64,000 nucleotides of DNA from Photobacterium jeanii. GTDB taxonomy: Bacteria > Pseudomonadota > Gammaproteobacteria > Enterobacterales > Vibrionaceae. The translations under genes were made by a program, and so were the position numbers. The notes beneath the pieces were generated by a model. It searched no databases. It had not been told where the DNA came from and was given only the letters and a program-made list of their open reading frames with translations. The first letter of the stretch is position 1. Each line of letters starts with the position of its first letter. This document shows positions 1-9,718 of this stretch, in pieces. The stretch spans positions 372,001-436,000 of the forward strand of contig NZ_LVHF01000033.1 in NCBI RefSeq assembly GCF_001650345.1, written 5' to 3'.

Positions 1-91
1 GATAGGCGCGGGTCATGGCATTTGTCGCGCTGTAGAGTGAAAAACAAATTTGTTTGTTTAGCAATAAATCGTCTCGGTTTGGTTTGCTCAT
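1..91 (-). CDS. ohrR: OhrR, MarR-family peroxide-sensing repressor (N-terminal part only)
   Basis: The reading frame begins with the ATG at 91 on the minus strand and runs off the left edge; only about 30 codons are present. It reads MSKPNRDDLLLNKQICFSLY and continues SATNAMTRAY, which matches the start of OhrR, including the conserved Cys (residue 16 here) that is the peroxide-sensing cysteine of this family. OhrR is a cytoplasmic dimer that represses ohr until organic hydroperoxides oxidise the cysteine. The divergent ohr gene and the paired operators between them support the call. The rest of the gene, including the DNA-binding winged helix, lies outside the window. Confidence 0.85.
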   Translation of the reverse strand, partial: MSKPNRDDLLLNKQICFSLYSATNAMTRAY

Positions 92-110
92 TTGCGGTAC
101 TCATAAAAAA

Positions 111-188
111 TGCAAATTGATTGCGCACAATATACTTGCATTTGTTCATGAGATCGAGTTTAATAATTGCAAATTAATTGCGCGCAAT
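111..188. promoter_or_regulatory. Two OhrR-like operators between ohrR and ohr
   Basis: Two near-identical sites are present: TGCAAATTGATTGCGCACAA at 111-130 and TGCAAATTAATTGCGCGCAA at about 168-187. Each has the A/T-rich core (CAAATTNATTGCG) typical of OhrR operators. They are about 57 bases apart and lie close to the ohrR start and some 105 bases upstream of ohr. That OhrR binds here is inference from position and similarity. Confidence 0.7.
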
Positions 189-292
189 CTAATTGCTGGC
201 AATCAAAGGTGATTTAAGAGACTCAATGAATATCAATCAGTGATAAGCATGAGCTAACGCGCTGATACACAAAATCAAAAAGGAAGACAGAC

Positions 293-721
293 ATGAAAAC
301 CCTATACACAACAACAGCTACAGCACTTGCAGGTCGTAACGGTCAGGTGAAAACAGACGATGGTAAGCTTGATTTAGCACTTAGTTACCCGAAAGAAATG
401 GGCGGTAGCGGTGAAGCAACAAACCCTGAGCAGCTGTTTGCTGCGGGTTATTCAGCGTGTTTTTCTAATGCTATTTTGCATGTGGCAAACATGGCAAAGC
501 AGCCACTAAAAAGTGCGCCTGTGTCTGCAAAAGTGGGTATTGGTGCTAACGAAGCGGGTGGCTTTGCGTTAACGGTAAGTCTGCACGTTGAGTTAGATAT
601 GCCAATGGAAGCAGCGCAACAATTGGTGAAAACAGCGCATCAAGTATGCCCTTATTCAAATGCAGTACGCGGAAACATTGACGTTGAGGTGACTGTTAAC
701 GGTGAGCCTTTGATCGCGTAA
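293..721 (+). CDS. ohr: Ohr, organic hydroperoxide resistance peroxidase
   Basis: This 142-residue cytoplasmic protein is a thiol peroxidase of the OsmC/Ohr family that reduces organic and lipid hydroperoxides. The two family cysteines are visible in the contexts GYSACFSNA (about residue 57) and HQVCPYSNA (about residue 122); the first is the peroxidatic and the second the resolving cysteine. The N-terminal YTTTATALAGRNG and the NPEQLFAAGYSACF motif are typical of Ohr rather than OsmC. The length is normal. A good ribosome site (AAGGAAG) precedes the ATG. It is divergent from ohrR and is followed directly by a strong terminator, so it is probably a single-gene unit induced by peroxides. Confidence 0.95.
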   Translation: MKTLYTTTATALAGRNGQVKTDDGKLDLALSYPKEMGGSGEATNPEQLFAAGYSACFSNAILHVANMAKQPLKSAPVSAKVGIGANEAGGFALTVSLHVELDMPMEAAQQLVKTAHQVCPYSNAVRGNIDVEVTVNGEPLIA

Positions 722-750
722 TATAACAACTTAAACCGTTATTCGCTGAT

Positions 751-793
751 AAAGCCCTGCTTTTCTATTATTAATGAAAAGCAGGGCTTTTTT
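751..793. terminator. Terminator after ohr, probably bidirectional
   Basis: AAAGCCCTGCTTTTC and its complement GAAAAGCAGGGCTTT form a long GC-centred stem around a short loop, followed by a T run. It sits between the convergent ohr and the porin gene, so it can serve both strands. Confidence 0.9.
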
Positions 794-814
794 GTGCCGT
801 GTGCTTTCGTAGGG

Positions 815-1855
815 CTAGAACACGAAATTCACCATTAAGGTATAAAGCTGCACGTCTTTATCTTCTTTTAGCAAGACTGGAGGGATAACAAATTGTCCGT
901 CTTTGCCTTGTTCATATTTGTCCTGCGGCATGTAAACGCCTTGCCATTCAGCATTGAGCGATATTTGTGGCGTTACATCGTAACGTACCCCTGCGGTGAC
1001 GCTTTTGGTAAAGCGACGCTCATGGCTTTGTCCATAGGTAAGATACGGGGTGAATTTATCGATATTGTACGCCGCTGATGCATACCAGTTGGTTTGCAGT
1101 TTATCGTGCTCGATTTCTGCCATGAACTGCCATTGATCCCACGAATATTCGCCGCCAAGGGTAAAGATATTCATGTGCTCTTCAGGACCACCATTTTGCT
1201 TGAATTTGGTGTGCATATAGGCGGAGTGGATACGATAGTTAAATCCGCTTAAATCAGCAGAGATACCGGCCATGAAATCGGTGTCGAACACCAATTTATA
1301 CTGTCCGAGGTTGGTTTTGTTCTCACGTCCAAAACCATAAAACGGCATAACAGAAGCTGTGAGTTCATCTGATATTGAGGTATCCCAGCGGAGTGAGAAA
1401 CCATCGTAGAACGTAAAGCCGAGAATACTGTCGTATACCTCTTGTGGCGGGCGCGCCCATGTATACGCTTGACCGACATAGTAATACTCGGAAGCAAGGA
1501 ACAGCGGCAAACGCAGGCGGCCACCGTTAAGGGTGAGCTCGTTGATCTCATAGCTCAGGTAAGCCCATTCAACTTCAGGATCAGACCATTGGTCTTGAGG
1601 GCGTTTTACGACCTGTACTGAAGCATTAAGTGCTTCTGTAATGGTGTAATCAAGTTGCAATCCAAAAATGGTGTCACAGTCGTAACAGGTATCTTCCGTG
1701 ATTTCACGGTGGATAAAGAGCGGTGCTTTATTGTTGGTTTTCGCAATAGAGGTAGAACCAAAGCCACTGATCGACAGATCGTCAGTAATGTTAATTGCAG
1801 CAAACAAAGGTAAAGGTAATGCTGACATTACAAGAAGGGGGTATTTGATTCTCAT
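815..1855 (-). CDS. Outer-membrane beta-barrel porin-like protein
   Basis: The protein has 346 residues, an N-terminal signal peptide ending near LPLFAA and a C-terminal phenylalanine (VNFVF), as expected for an outer-membrane barrel. The body alternates short amphipathic strands rich in Tyr, Trp and Gly with polar turns. A CYDC pair lies near residue 57 of the precursor, unusual in a porin. The gene starts three bases after the stop of the upstream binding-protein-like gene and its ribosome site (AAGGAGAG) lies inside the end of that gene, so the two are co-translated. Substrate unknown; association with a phosphate-binding-like protein and a sensor kinase suggests a role tied to sensing an anion or small solute, which is inference. 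Confidence 0.7.
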   Translation of the reverse strand: MRIKYPLLVMSALPLPLFAAINITDDLSISGFGSTSIAKTNNKAPLFIHREITEDTCYDCDTIFGLQLDYTITEALNASVQVVKRPQDQWSDPEVEWAYLSYEINELTLNGGRLRLPLFLASEYYYVGQAYTWARPPQEVYDSILGFTFYDGFSLRWDTSISDELTASVMPFYGFGRENKTNLGQYKLVFDTDFMAGISADLSGFNYRIHSAYMHTKFKQNGGPEEHMNIFTLGGEYSWDQWQFMAEIEHDKLQTNWYASAAYNIDKFTPYLTYGQSHERRFTKSVTAGVRYDVTPQISLNAEWQGVYMPQDKYEQGKDGQFVIPPVLLKEDKDVQLYTLMVNFVF

Positions 1856-1857
1856 GT

Positions 1858-2340
1858 TTACTCTCCTTGTAAAACAGTAATCAAGATATTGGCGTTATCA
1901 GGCACTTTATTGATAGGTGCATAGGCGATGCCATTGGGGTTTTTATTGAGCCATTCGATAATGTCTTTAATGTCATCACTGTTGAGTTCTTCAGGTGGTT
2001 TCCCTTTGCCTGAGAACGATAGGCTGGCCCAATACCCGTTCATCTGTGACACCGATTTGCCCAGTAACATGTCGTAAAACTCTTCGCGGTGGATAGAAGC
2101 TTCAGGCAAATCAACCAATACAATTTTTATACTGCCGTTTAATTTTTTCGTTTTTCCTTTATAGAGCATTCTTGCTTTGCTCTTACTTAATTGCGGAATG
2201 TCCTTATTCATTGAAAATACTGCAAATTCAATATCTTTATAGGATTTCTCCTCCGCCACTGCTGTAAACGTCAAACCGATGGAAAAGCAGCTAATTATGA
2301 GCTTGGTCACAATAGGTTTTAAGTTGAGTCCATTCATCAT
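1858..2340 (-). CDS. Small periplasmic protein, phosphate-binding (PstS-like) fold fragment
   Basis: About 160 residues with an N-terminal signal peptide (hydrophobic stretch ISCFSIGLTFTAVA). The remainder resembles the short PstS-like proteins found next to sensor kinases: a NxxIPQLSKSKARMLYKGK segment, a YDMLLGKS segment and a C-terminal NPNGIAYAP segment typical of periplasmic binding-protein type 2 folds. The length is about half that of a full phosphate-binding protein, so it is a single-lobe version or a specialised sensor partner. The ATG at 2340 was taken instead of the TTG just upstream. It is divergent from the hybrid kinase and co-transcribed with the porin. Ligand unknown. Confidence 0.65.
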   Translation of the reverse strand: MMNGLNLKPIVTKLIISCFSIGLTFTAVAEEKSYKDIEFAVFSMNKDIPQLSKSKARMLYKGKTKKLNGSIKIVLVDLPEASIHREEFYDMLLGKSVSQMNGYWASLSFSGKGKPPEELNSDDIKDIIEWLNKNPNGIAYAPINKVPDNANILITVLQGE

Positions 2341-2453
2341 CAATTATTTACCATTCGTATAAAAACCGTCCTAGTATTGATGATAGTTGACAAAGATGTA
2401 ACTACAAATAGACATGGTGAAAAGATGTTCGGGTTCACGTTCAAGGAGAAGAT

Positions 2454-5123
2454 ATGAGCCTTCTTAACCGCATTTCCATTAAATCGAGGCTACTTGTCTT
2501 GGTTATTCTTCCCTTAGGGTTTATGAGTATTTTCGCGGGCTTAGAGATAAAAAACCTGTATGAGAATGTGAATACCTTAAATATGTTGAATAATCGTGTG
2601 GCACTAATGGGAGAGACATCACGTTTTTCATCTCAGGCACACGTGGCAAAAATAGAGTTGCAAAATGAGAGCTCTGTCACTTCAGTTAATTCGTCTTCAA
2701 ACGAACTTGAAAAAATACTCGCAAATATCCGAAATTTAATTCCCCTGTCATTTTCTTCTAATGGCGTAAGAGAGGCGAATGCGATTGCGGATGATTTAGC
2801 AGATGCTGTGGCTGAGTTTTCACAAACAGGTAAAGCCGATATTTTAGATTGGTCGACCTGGTCTGATGAAACCATATATAGCGCGTTAATGACGTTAGAA
2901 AAGTCACCGCTGAATATTGAAAACAAGAAGATTGAGCAAAACCTTGGTGTGTTGTATCAACTGCAATGGTTATCGTTATGGTCGCAACAGGAAAATTGGT
3001 TCATTCGTCAATTATTACTGTCGCCTGAGATGACAGAAGATCTAAAGCCTGAATTACTGAGTGTGATCCAAAATCAGCAGCTTTATATCGATCGCTTCAT
3101 TTCCATTAATGCCGACCCACAACAAATCGATCTCTTGAAAAACACCTTCGCTAATCCCGCCTTTGCTAATAGTTACATTTTGCGCGAAGCCTTGTTAGCC
3201 GGAGAGGTCTCTACCGATGAAGTGAATATTGGTTTAAAAGCGTTAGATGAGCGCTACGAATTGATCCAGTTTGTGGTCGCAGAAGTGGGTGAGCAATTGG
3301 TGGCGGAGATCCAGCAAACGATCGCCGATGCCAAAGTGAAAATGGGGCTATTAGCCGGGGCGATTTTGTTGGCGCTAGTCGTGTTAACCATTTTAGGTGT
3401 GAACCTTGCTAGCCGTATTATTCAGTATCTTGGCCGTGTTATTCGCACCATGTCGAAGATTGAAGAGTCGACCGATAACAGTATCAAAGTGCAGCAAGAT
3501 GGTAAGGATGAATTTACCGTGTTTACCCAAAAGCTGAATGTGTTGATCGATGAGCGTTATCATAACCAAGCCAAAATGTTGTTAGCGAAAGAAGAAGCGG
3601 AAAAAGCCAATGTGGCGAAAAGTGCTTTCTTGGCGAATATGTCCCATGAGATCCGCACGCCGCTGAATGGGATCATCGGGATGTCTTCTATCTTATCGGA
3701 TACCGATTTGAATCCATCGCAAGCGGAATACCTGCAAATTATCGAAACCTCCTCGCAAACTTTATTGCTTCTTATCAACGATATTTTGGACTTATCGAAG
3801 ATCGAATCGGGCAATTTGGTGATTGCACCAACCGAATGTAACGTGCGCGAAGTGGCTTACGACACCATGTCGATTGTGACCGCTAAAGCGACTGAGCAAA
3901 ATCTTGAGCTCAAAGTGGATATCGCACCTGATGTGGTTGCGCTTTCTATGGTTGATGAGCACCGCTTGCGCCAGATCTTGATGAACCTGATGTCAAATGC
4001 GGTGAAATTTACCCTGAGCGGCTCGGTGACCTTATCGATCAGTCAACAAATGCGCGATAACGGCAAGGCGGCATTACGATTTGCAGTGATAGATACTGGG
4101 ATTGGGATCGCGAAAGACAAGCAAGCGCAAGTGTTTGCGCCGTTTACTCAAGAAGATGGTTCGATCACCCGACAATTTGGTGGAACTGGCTTGGGCTTAG
4201 CGATTTGTCGCCAGCTGGTGGAGTTGATGGATGGTGAGCTACAGCTTGATTCTGAAAAAGGGCTTGGTAGTACTTTCCATTTCACCATTGATGTCGATGT
4301 GGTTAAAGCGCAAGCGCTACCTGTACCGACATTACAGAATGTGAAAACGCTGATTGTCGGTAACAATGTGAGTTATGTGACAGCACTTCGTACTCACTGT
4401 GCGGAACAAGGGTTGTCAGTAGATATGGAGATGAGTTTACCAAGTCCGGTATTGGCATCGAAAAATTATGATTTGATTATTTATTGCCAAGGTGCGTTGA
4501 TGCAAACCATCGATGCCGTTGCTGAAATTAAATCCATTGAAGCACCAGCAGCCGTGGTGGTATGCATGAGCCATAGCGATGAGCAGTATGACTTTGGCAC
4601 TCATATCGACGGTGTACTCACCGCGCCACTGTTTGGTCGACGTTTTGTTAAAGCCACGACGCAAGCGTTGAAACGAACGGCTGACCACCGCAAGCAAGTT
4701 CAACAAGCCGCGAATCATGTTGGTGAAGCGGAATTGAATGAAAAAGATGTGGTGTTAGTCGTTGAAGATAATCTTGTTAATCAGAAGGTTGCCTCGCTGT
4801 TTCTAAAAAAAGCCGGTTATGATTTTGTGTTAGCCAATAACGGCAAAGAAGCTGTCGATGCCGTGACAGAAGGTCAGCAGTTTAAAGCTGTGCTGATGGA
4901 CTGCATGATGCCTGTGATGGATGGCTTTACAGCCACGGAAGCCATTCGTGAGTGGGAAGGTAAGCATGACAAATCTCGCCTGCCAATCATTGCTCTGACA
5001 GCCAGTGTGCTAGATCAGGATATCGACAAATGCTTTGAAGCCGGTATGGATGACTATGTTGCTAAGCCATTTAAGAAAGAGATCTTGCTCGACAAGCTAG
5101 AGAAGCTTAACGAAGTGGCGTAA
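2454..5123 (+). CDS. Hybrid sensor histidine kinase with pseudo-receiver and receiver domains
   Basis: An 889-residue inner-membrane kinase. A transmembrane segment lies near residues 12-28, then a periplasmic sensory region of about 265 residues, a second transmembrane segment near 297-318 and a HAMP-like linker. The HisKA box [10 protein letters not shown] carries the phospho-accepting His398. The ATPase domain shows [17 protein letters not shown] and GTGLGLAI. A first receiver-like domain (about 625-735) lacks the phospho-accepting Asp and is probably degenerate; the second (about 765-885) is intact, with Asp816 in [12 protein letters not shown]. There is no C-terminal HPt domain, so phosphate must pass to a separate HPt protein. 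Divergent from the binding-protein-like and porin genes, which may supply its signal. The ribosome site AAGGAGA is strong. Confidence 0.88.
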   Translation: MSLLNRISIKSRLLVLVILPLGFMSIFAGLEIKNLYENVNTLNMLNNRVALMGETSRFSSQAHVAKIELQNESSVTSVNSSSNELEKILANIRNLIPLSFSSNGVREANAIADDLADAVAEFSQTGKADILDWSTWSDETIYSALMTLEKSPLNIENKKIEQNLGVLYQLQWLSLWSQQENWFIRQLLLSPEMTEDLKPELLSVIQNQQLYIDRFISINADPQQIDLLKNTFANPAFANSYILREALLAGEVSTDEVNIGLKALDERYELIQFVVAEVGEQLVAEIQQTIADAKVKMGLLAGAILLALVVLTILGVNLASRIIQYLGRVIRTMSKIEESTDNSIKVQQDGKDEFTVFTQKLNVLIDERYHNQAKMLLAKEEAEKANVAKSAFLANMSHEIRTPLNGIIGMSSILSDTDLNPSQAEYLQIIETSSQTLLLLINDILDLSKIESGNLVIAPTECNVREVAYDTMSIVTAKATEQNLELKVDIAPDVVALSMVDEHRLRQILMNLMSNAVKFTLSGSVTLSISQQMRDNGKAALRFAVIDTGIGIAKDKQAQVFAPFTQEDGSITRQFGGTGLGLAICRQLVELMDGELQLDSEKGLGSTFHFTIDVDVVKAQALPVPTLQNVKTLIVGNNVSYVTALRTHCAEQGLSVDMEMSLPSPVLASKNYDLIIYCQGALMQTIDAVAEIKSIEAPAAVVVCMSHSDEQYDFGTHIDGVLTAPLFGRRFVKATTQALKRTADHRKQVQQAANHVGEAELNEKDVVLVVEDNLVNQKVASLFLKKAGYDFVLANNGKEAVDAVTEGQQFKAVLMDCMMPVMDGFTATEAIREWEGKHDKSRLPIIALTASVLDQDIDKCFEAGMDDYVAKPFKKEILLDKLEKLNEVA

Positions 5124-5152
5124 TCACCCATAATTTGCCTTTATCTCAAGAG

Positions 5153-5183
5153 AAAACCGCCTATTTTCCAATAGGCGGTTTTT
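5153..5183 (+). terminator. Terminator after the hybrid kinase
   Basis: The stem AACCGCCTATT / AATAGGCGGTT with a CC loop is followed by a T-rich run. Confidence 0.9.
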
Positions 5184-5285
5184 CTTGTTTTTGGTCTGTG
5201 GCTAAGCACGACGGTTAATGTTTATTCATTAGTTGTCATCTGTTTTGAGTTTGTTGTTAATAATGTGACTTTTTATTTCGCAATT

Positions 5286-5299
5286 TTGATGGTGGTCAA
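5286..5299 (+). promoter_or_regulatory. FNR-like site upstream of the TMAO-reductase operon
   Basis: TTGATGGTGGTCAA matches the FNR consensus TTGATNNNNATCAA at nine of ten positions. It lies 82 bases before the cytochrome start codon. An anaerobic respiration operon is a natural FNR target. A second inverted repeat, TGTCACAAAATGACA at 5348-5362, lies only 20 bases before the start codon and may be another operator. Both are inferred from sequence alone. Confidence 0.5.
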
Positions 5300-5381
5300 T
5301 GGAAATTACCCCCTTATGGGTAGTATGTGGCACGTATAAATACACTTTGTCACAAAATGACACATTTTCTTGTGAGTAATA

Positions 5382-6476
5382 ATGAAAAATAAAAAGAGAG
5401 CAGTAGCTGGCGTTCTAGCACTAGGTGTTGGGATCGGATGGTTAACCCTAGGTGGCACACATGCAGTGCTAGAAAAAACATCAAGCACAGAGTTTTGTTT
5501 GTCTTGTCATACTATGGAAGCGGCATACAAAGAATATCAAGGCTCAGTGCACTTCAGTAACACCAAAGGCATCCGTGCTGAGTGTGCTGATTGTCATATT
5601 CCAACAGATACCGTGGACTACCTAGCCACTAAGATCCGCGCGACAAAAGACATCTACCATGAATTCGTAACCGGTAAGATCAACACGGAAGAAAAATACG
5701 AATCTCACCGTGCTGAAATGGCTGAAACAGTATGGGCGCAGCTACGTGAAAACGATTCTGCAACCTGTCGTTCATGTCACGACCAAGATGCAATGGAAAC
5801 GTACGACCAATCTGCTGATGCTCGCAAGATGCACGAATACGCAGTGGCAAATAACCAAACTTGTATCGATTGCCACAAAGGTGTCGCTCACCTACTTCCA
5901 GAAGCGAAGATGGATAGCAGCGCTCTTCAACACTTAGTAGAAACAGCGCAAGCGACGCCTGCGGGTACTGAAGTGGTTTACCCACTACAAGTTACGCCAA
6001 TGGGTGAGTTCGGTACGATTAACCCTGCAACGCCGCTGACCGTTGTTGCTGAAAATGGCAACCAGCGTACTGTTCGTATCGACGGTTACCAAATGGCGGG
6101 TGCTGAGCAAGTAATGTACATGGGCGAAGGTAAACGTGCGGTGATCGCAATGGTATCTGAGCAAGGTCAGCAAGCACTAACTACTGGCGAATACAAAGAA
6201 GACCCATACGGTAACAAATGGCGTCCAGTGTCGCTGGAAGCGAACATTGAACAACCGGTACTAGCAAGCACAGAGCCGCTATGGGCTTATGCAGAGCAGC
6301 TAGATAATGTGTACTGTTCAACGTGTCACGCCAAAATCCCAGGTCACCACTTTACAGTGAATGCTTGGCCATCAGTTGCGAAGAGTATGGGCGACCGTAC
6401 TGCGATTTCTGCTGAAGACCTAGAAATTCTGACTAAGTACTTCCAATACAACGCTAAAGACGTTGTTGGTCACTAA
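5382..6476 (+). CDS. torY: Pentaheme c-type cytochrome, TorC/TorY type electron donor
   Basis: A 364-residue NapC/NirT-family cytochrome anchored by one N-terminal membrane helix (about residues 7-24) and facing the periplasm. Five CXXCH haem motifs are visible: CLSCH, CADCH, CRSCH, CIDCH in the NapC-like half, and CSTCH in the C-terminal domain. Five haems and the extra C-terminal domain separate TorC/TorY from the tetrahaem NapC. The length matches TorY (about 366 residues) better than TorC (about 390). It carries electrons from menaquinol to the molybdoenzyme encoded 17 bases downstream. I use torY because of the length and the TorZ-sized partner; torC is the alternative. Confidence 0.85.
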   Translation: MKNKKRAVAGVLALGVGIGWLTLGGTHAVLEKTSSTEFCLSCHTMEAAYKEYQGSVHFSNTKGIRAECADCHIPTDTVDYLATKIRATKDIYHEFVTGKINTEEKYESHRAEMAETVWAQLRENDSATCRSCHDQDAMETYDQSADARKMHEYAVANNQTCIDCHKGVAHLLPEAKMDSSALQHLVETAQATPAGTEVVYPLQVTPMGEFGTINPATPLTVVAENGNQRTVRIDGYQMAGAEQVMYMGEGKRAVIAMVSEQGQQALTTGEYKEDPYGNKWRPVSLEANIEQPVLASTEPLWAYAEQLDNVYCSTCHAKIPGHHFTVNAWPSVAKSMGDRTAISAEDLEILTKYFQYNAKDVVGH

Positions 6477-6496
6477 TAACTATAAGGATAAAAGTG

Positions 6497-8941
6497 ATGG
6501 CTACTATTTCTCGTCGTAGTTTCTTAAAAGGCGCAGGTGCAACTGCGGGTGCTTTGGCTATTTCTAATGTAACGGCAATGCCTGTTTACGCGAATGAGCG
6601 TACAGGTTCGGCTGTTTTAACAGCACAGCGTTGGGGCGCGATGCTGGTTGAAGTAAAAGACGGCAAAATCGTATCGTCTAAAAATGCTCTGCCACAAACA
6701 GTTGAAAACAGCCTGCAATCAACAGCCGCAGATCAGGTTCACACTAAAACACGTGTTAAGTACCCAATGGTACGTAAAGGCTTCCTTGAGAACCCAGAGC
6801 AACCAACAGGTAAACGCGGTGATGATGAATTCGTTCGTGTAACTTGGGATCAAGCGTTAAAGCTTATTCGCACTCAAGAAGCACGTATTCGTGATGCTTA
6901 CGGTCATGAATCGGTATTTGCTGGCTCGTATGGTTGGCGTTCAAGTGGTGTGCTTCACAAAGCGCAAACTCTGCTTCAACGTTACATGACCATGGCTGGC
7001 GGCTACACCGGTCACTTGGGTGATTACTCAACAGGTGCTGCGCAAGTGATCATGCCACACGTTATGGGTTCAATTGAAGTTTACGAACAACAAACGACTC
7101 ATGATGTAGTACTTGAAACCAGTGACGTAGTTGTACTTTGGGGTTTGAACCCACTGAATACGTTGAAGATTGCTTGGTCGAGCACAGATGGTTCGGGTCT
7201 AGAGTTTTTCCATAAGCTGAAAAAATCAGGCAAGACCATTATTGCAATTGACCCAATGCGCTCAGAAACCATCGAATTCTTTGGTGAAAACGCACAGTGG
7301 GTTGCACCGCATCCAGGTACCGACGTAGCAATGATGTTGGGTATTGCTCACTCGCTTGTGAGCAAGAAGCAACATGACGTTGAGTTCTTGAACAAATACA
7401 CCGCAGGTTACGATAAGTTTGAAGCTTACCTACTTGGTCAAACGGATGGTGTTGAGAAAACGCCTGAGTGGGCATCTGCTGTTTGTGGTGTACCTGCGAA
7501 GCAACTAGAAATCTTAGCTGATATCTTTAGCAGCAACCGTACCATGCTAATGGCTGGTTGGGGTATCCAACGTCAGCAATACGGTGAGCAAAAACACTGG
7601 ATGCTAGTAACGCTAGCTTCGATGCTGGGTCAAATTGGTTTACCTGGTGGTGGCTTTGGTTTCTCTTACCACTACTCGAACGGTGGTAACCCTACACGTG
7701 ATGCTGGTGTATTGCCTGCGTTGTCAGCCGCGATTGGCGGTGTGGGTGCATCTGGTGCACGCTCTGCAACAACAGGTACATATAACTTCCCTGCTGCCCG
7801 TATTGTAGAAGCGTTGGAAAACCCAATGGGTACTTACCAGCACAATGGTCATGAGAAAACCTTCCCTAACATCAAGATGATCTGGTGGGCTGGTGGTGCA
7901 AACTTTACTCATCACCAAGATACCAACCGTCTGATCTCAGCATGGCAAAAGCCTGAGCTGATTGTTATTTCTGAACCATACTGGACGGCGGCTGCTAAGC
8001 ACGCAGACATCGTACTGCCAATCACTACATCGCTTGAGCGTAACGACTTAACGATGACGGGTGACTACTCGAACCAGCACCTTGTACCTATGAAGCAAGT
8101 GGTTGAGCCGCAGCACGAAGCGCGTAATGATTTCGATGTATTTGCTGACATGGCTGAGCTATTAGAGCCAAACGGACGTAGCATTTACACCGAAGGCAAA
8201 ACGGAAATGGAATGGCTAAACGGCTTCTACAAAGAAGCACAGAAGATTGGTCGCCAGAACCGTGTTCCTATGCCTAACTTCACGCATTTCTGGAAACAAA
8301 ACCAGCTTATCGAAATGAAGTGGAACGCTGAGAATGCCAAGTTTGTTCGTCATGCTGAGTTCCGTAAGGATCCAATCCTTAATCCACTGGGTACACCAAG
8401 TGGTAAGATTGAAATCTACTCGAAAACCATTGAAAGCTTTAATTACCCAGATTGTCCACCGCACGCAAGTTGGATGGCGCCAAAAGAGTGGGTTGGTGCT
8501 GCGAAAGAGGGTGAGCTACAGCTGATGACATCACACGCAGCGCATCGTCTCCATAGCCAGTTGAACTACGCATTGATTCGTGAGCAATACGCAATCGCTA
8601 ATCGTGAGCCGATCTCTATTAATACTCAAGATGCAAAAGCACGCGGTATTAAGACAGGCGATCTTGTTCGTGCTTATAACGATCGTGGCCAGATCTTGGT
8701 GGGTGCATTGGTAACAGACGGTATCAAGCAAGGTTCTGTGTGTGTTCATGAAGGTGGCTGGCCGGATATGGAACAACAGCATGGCCTATGTAAGAACGGT
8801 GCATGTAATGTGTTGACTCAAGACATCCCTAGTTCACGTCTTGCGAATGGTTGTGCTGCGAACTCATCTTTGGTGAGAATTGAGAAGTACACTGGTGAGT
8901 CGTTAACGCTAACCGCGTTCATGCCACCAAAGAATGGCTAA
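6497..8941 (+). CDS. torZ: Periplasmic TMAO / biotin-sulfoxide reductase, molybdopterin enzyme
   Basis: About 814 residues, beginning with a twin-arginine signal ([11 protein letters not shown]) and ending export near VYANE. It belongs to the DMSO-reductase family with the molybdenum-ligating serine in the context [12 protein letters not shown]. Substrate is trimethylamine N-oxide or related S- or N-oxides, reduced with electrons from the cytochrome encoded immediately upstream. The size and two-gene layout fit TorYZ; the longer TorA (about 848) remains possible. The ATG at 6497 is chosen over the GTG at 6494 because AAGGA at 6484-6488 is better spaced to it. No torD chaperone or torSTR regulator lies nearby, so maturation and sensing genes must be elsewhere. 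Confidence 0.88.
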   Translation: MATISRRSFLKGAGATAGALAISNVTAMPVYANERTGSAVLTAQRWGAMLVEVKDGKIVSSKNALPQTVENSLQSTAADQVHTKTRVKYPMVRKGFLENPEQPTGKRGDDEFVRVTWDQALKLIRTQEARIRDAYGHESVFAGSYGWRSSGVLHKAQTLLQRYMTMAGGYTGHLGDYSTGAAQVIMPHVMGSIEVYEQQTTHDVVLETSDVVVLWGLNPLNTLKIAWSSTDGSGLEFFHKLKKSGKTIIAIDPMRSETIEFFGENAQWVAPHPGTDVAMMLGIAHSLVSKKQHDVEFLNKYTAGYDKFEAYLLGQTDGVEKTPEWASAVCGVPAKQLEILADIFSSNRTMLMAGWGIQRQQYGEQKHWMLVTLASMLGQIGLPGGGFGFSYHYSNGGNPTRDAGVLPALSAAIGGVGASGARSATTGTYNFPAARIVEALENPMGTYQHNGHEKTFPNIKMIWWAGGANFTHHQDTNRLISAWQKPELIVISEPYWTAAAKHADIVLPITTSLERNDLTMTGDYSNQHLVPMKQVVEPQHEARNDFDVFADMAELLEPNGRSIYTEGKTEMEWLNGFYKEAQKIGRQNRVPMPNFTHFWKQNQLIEMKWNAENAKFVRHAEFRKDPILNPLGTPSGKIEIYSKTIESFNYPDCPPHASWMAPKEWVGAAKEGELQLMTSHAAHRLHSQLNYALIREQYAIANREPISINTQDAKARGIKTGDLVRAYNDRGQILVGALVTDGIKQGSVCVHEGGWPDMEQQHGLCKNGACNVLTQDIPSSRLANGCAANSSLVRIEKYTGESLTLTAFMPPKNG

Positions 8942-8954
8942 GACAGAATGAATG

Positions 8955-9029
8955 ACACCTAAGCAAATCTTGGGTGTTTTTCATACAAAAGAACGATCCG
9001 AGAGGGCATTGTCCTCTCGGATTTTTTTA
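8955..9029 (+). terminator. Two tandem terminators after the TMAO-reductase operon
   Basis: ACACCTAAG / CTTGGGTGT followed by TTTTT (8955-8981) and ATCCGAGAGG / CCTCTCGGAT followed by seven T (8996-9028) are consecutive intrinsic terminators. They insulate the sRNA gene downstream from this highly expressed operon. Confidence 0.88.
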
Positions 9030-9088
9030 TTGCCGAGATTTCCGCTGTTTTGTGTGACAAAAGAGATTGGCAAGATCGCCTGTCATCT

Positions 9089-9106
9089 TGTGAGAGATCT
9101 CTTACA
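9089..9106 (+). promoter_or_regulatory. GacA/VarA/UvrY-type upstream activating box for the CsrB sRNA
   Basis: TGTGAG-AGATCT-CTTACA matches the GacA-family consensus TGTAAG-N6-CTTACA with one change and forms the centre of a longer near-perfect palindrome (9087-9108). It lies roughly 170-185 bases upstream of the estimated start of the sRNA, the usual distance for such boxes before csrB genes. Confidence 0.8.
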
Positions 9107-9274
9107 AGATAGTGAGAGAATCCTAGAAAAATCGCATTGTTATTTCTGCATATATTCATCATTTTATTTTAAAACAACCACTTAACTTTAAATTATTAAA
9201 ATTGATTAATAGGATAAAAAGAAATGTGATCAAAAGCTGTTGTTTAGAATCTGAAATCAAGTAATCTTTACCTC

Positions 9275-9663
9275 GTCGGAAGGAACTGACGGAACGGAAC
9301 AGGAACAGACCAAGGATTTGGTAGCCTCAGGAAGAGGGCGGTAGGTTAGGATGACTTATCGAACAGGGACTGTGAAGGGATAACTGAATGGATTCAGTGG
9401 AGTAAATAGGAAATTTACTCGTCAGGATGACAAATGGAACACTTCAGGATGAAGTAGGGACACCTCCAGGAAGGAGAAGAGAGTCGAGACAGGACGAATC
9501 GACGGGTCAAGGATTGATCGGTAGGACATCTCTAGGATGGAGAGATAAAGGACTAAGCTGACGGATTCAGCGTGTTCATGGAATGATGCAGGGAGCACCA
9601 TAGTAGCGGGATTGCTGCAAGTAAGACCTAAGGGCGCGACGTAAGTCGCGCCCGCTCTTTTTT
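9275..9663 (+). ncRNA. csrB: CsrB-family small RNA, antagonist of CsrA
   Basis: A non-coding stretch of about 390 bases holds some 28 GGA triplets, many as AGGA or GGGA in the loops of small hairpins (for example TCAGGATGA, ACAGGGACTGT, TCTAGGATGGAGA). This repeated GGA pattern is the CsrA-binding signature of CsrB/CsrC/RsmZ RNAs. The RNA ends with a perfect terminator, GGGCGCGAC / GTCGCGCCC followed by a T run. The 5' end is estimated from a possible -10 (TAATCT at 9262-9267) and from the GTCGGAAGGA start that resembles known CsrB. A GacA/VarA-type box upstream supports it. CsrB sequesters CsrA and so controls carbon use, motility and virulence traits. Start uncertain by about ten bases. Confidence 0.92.
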
Positions 9664-9718
9664 GGGCGCTAGGAAAATCAGAATAAGCCTTCCAATTTAC
9701 CTTCTCTGTTTGTATTGA

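Noticed and set aside
8952..9185. Open frames on both strands after the TMAO operon
   Set aside because: They run across two terminators and into the regulatory region of the sRNA, lack ribosome sites and show no protein features.
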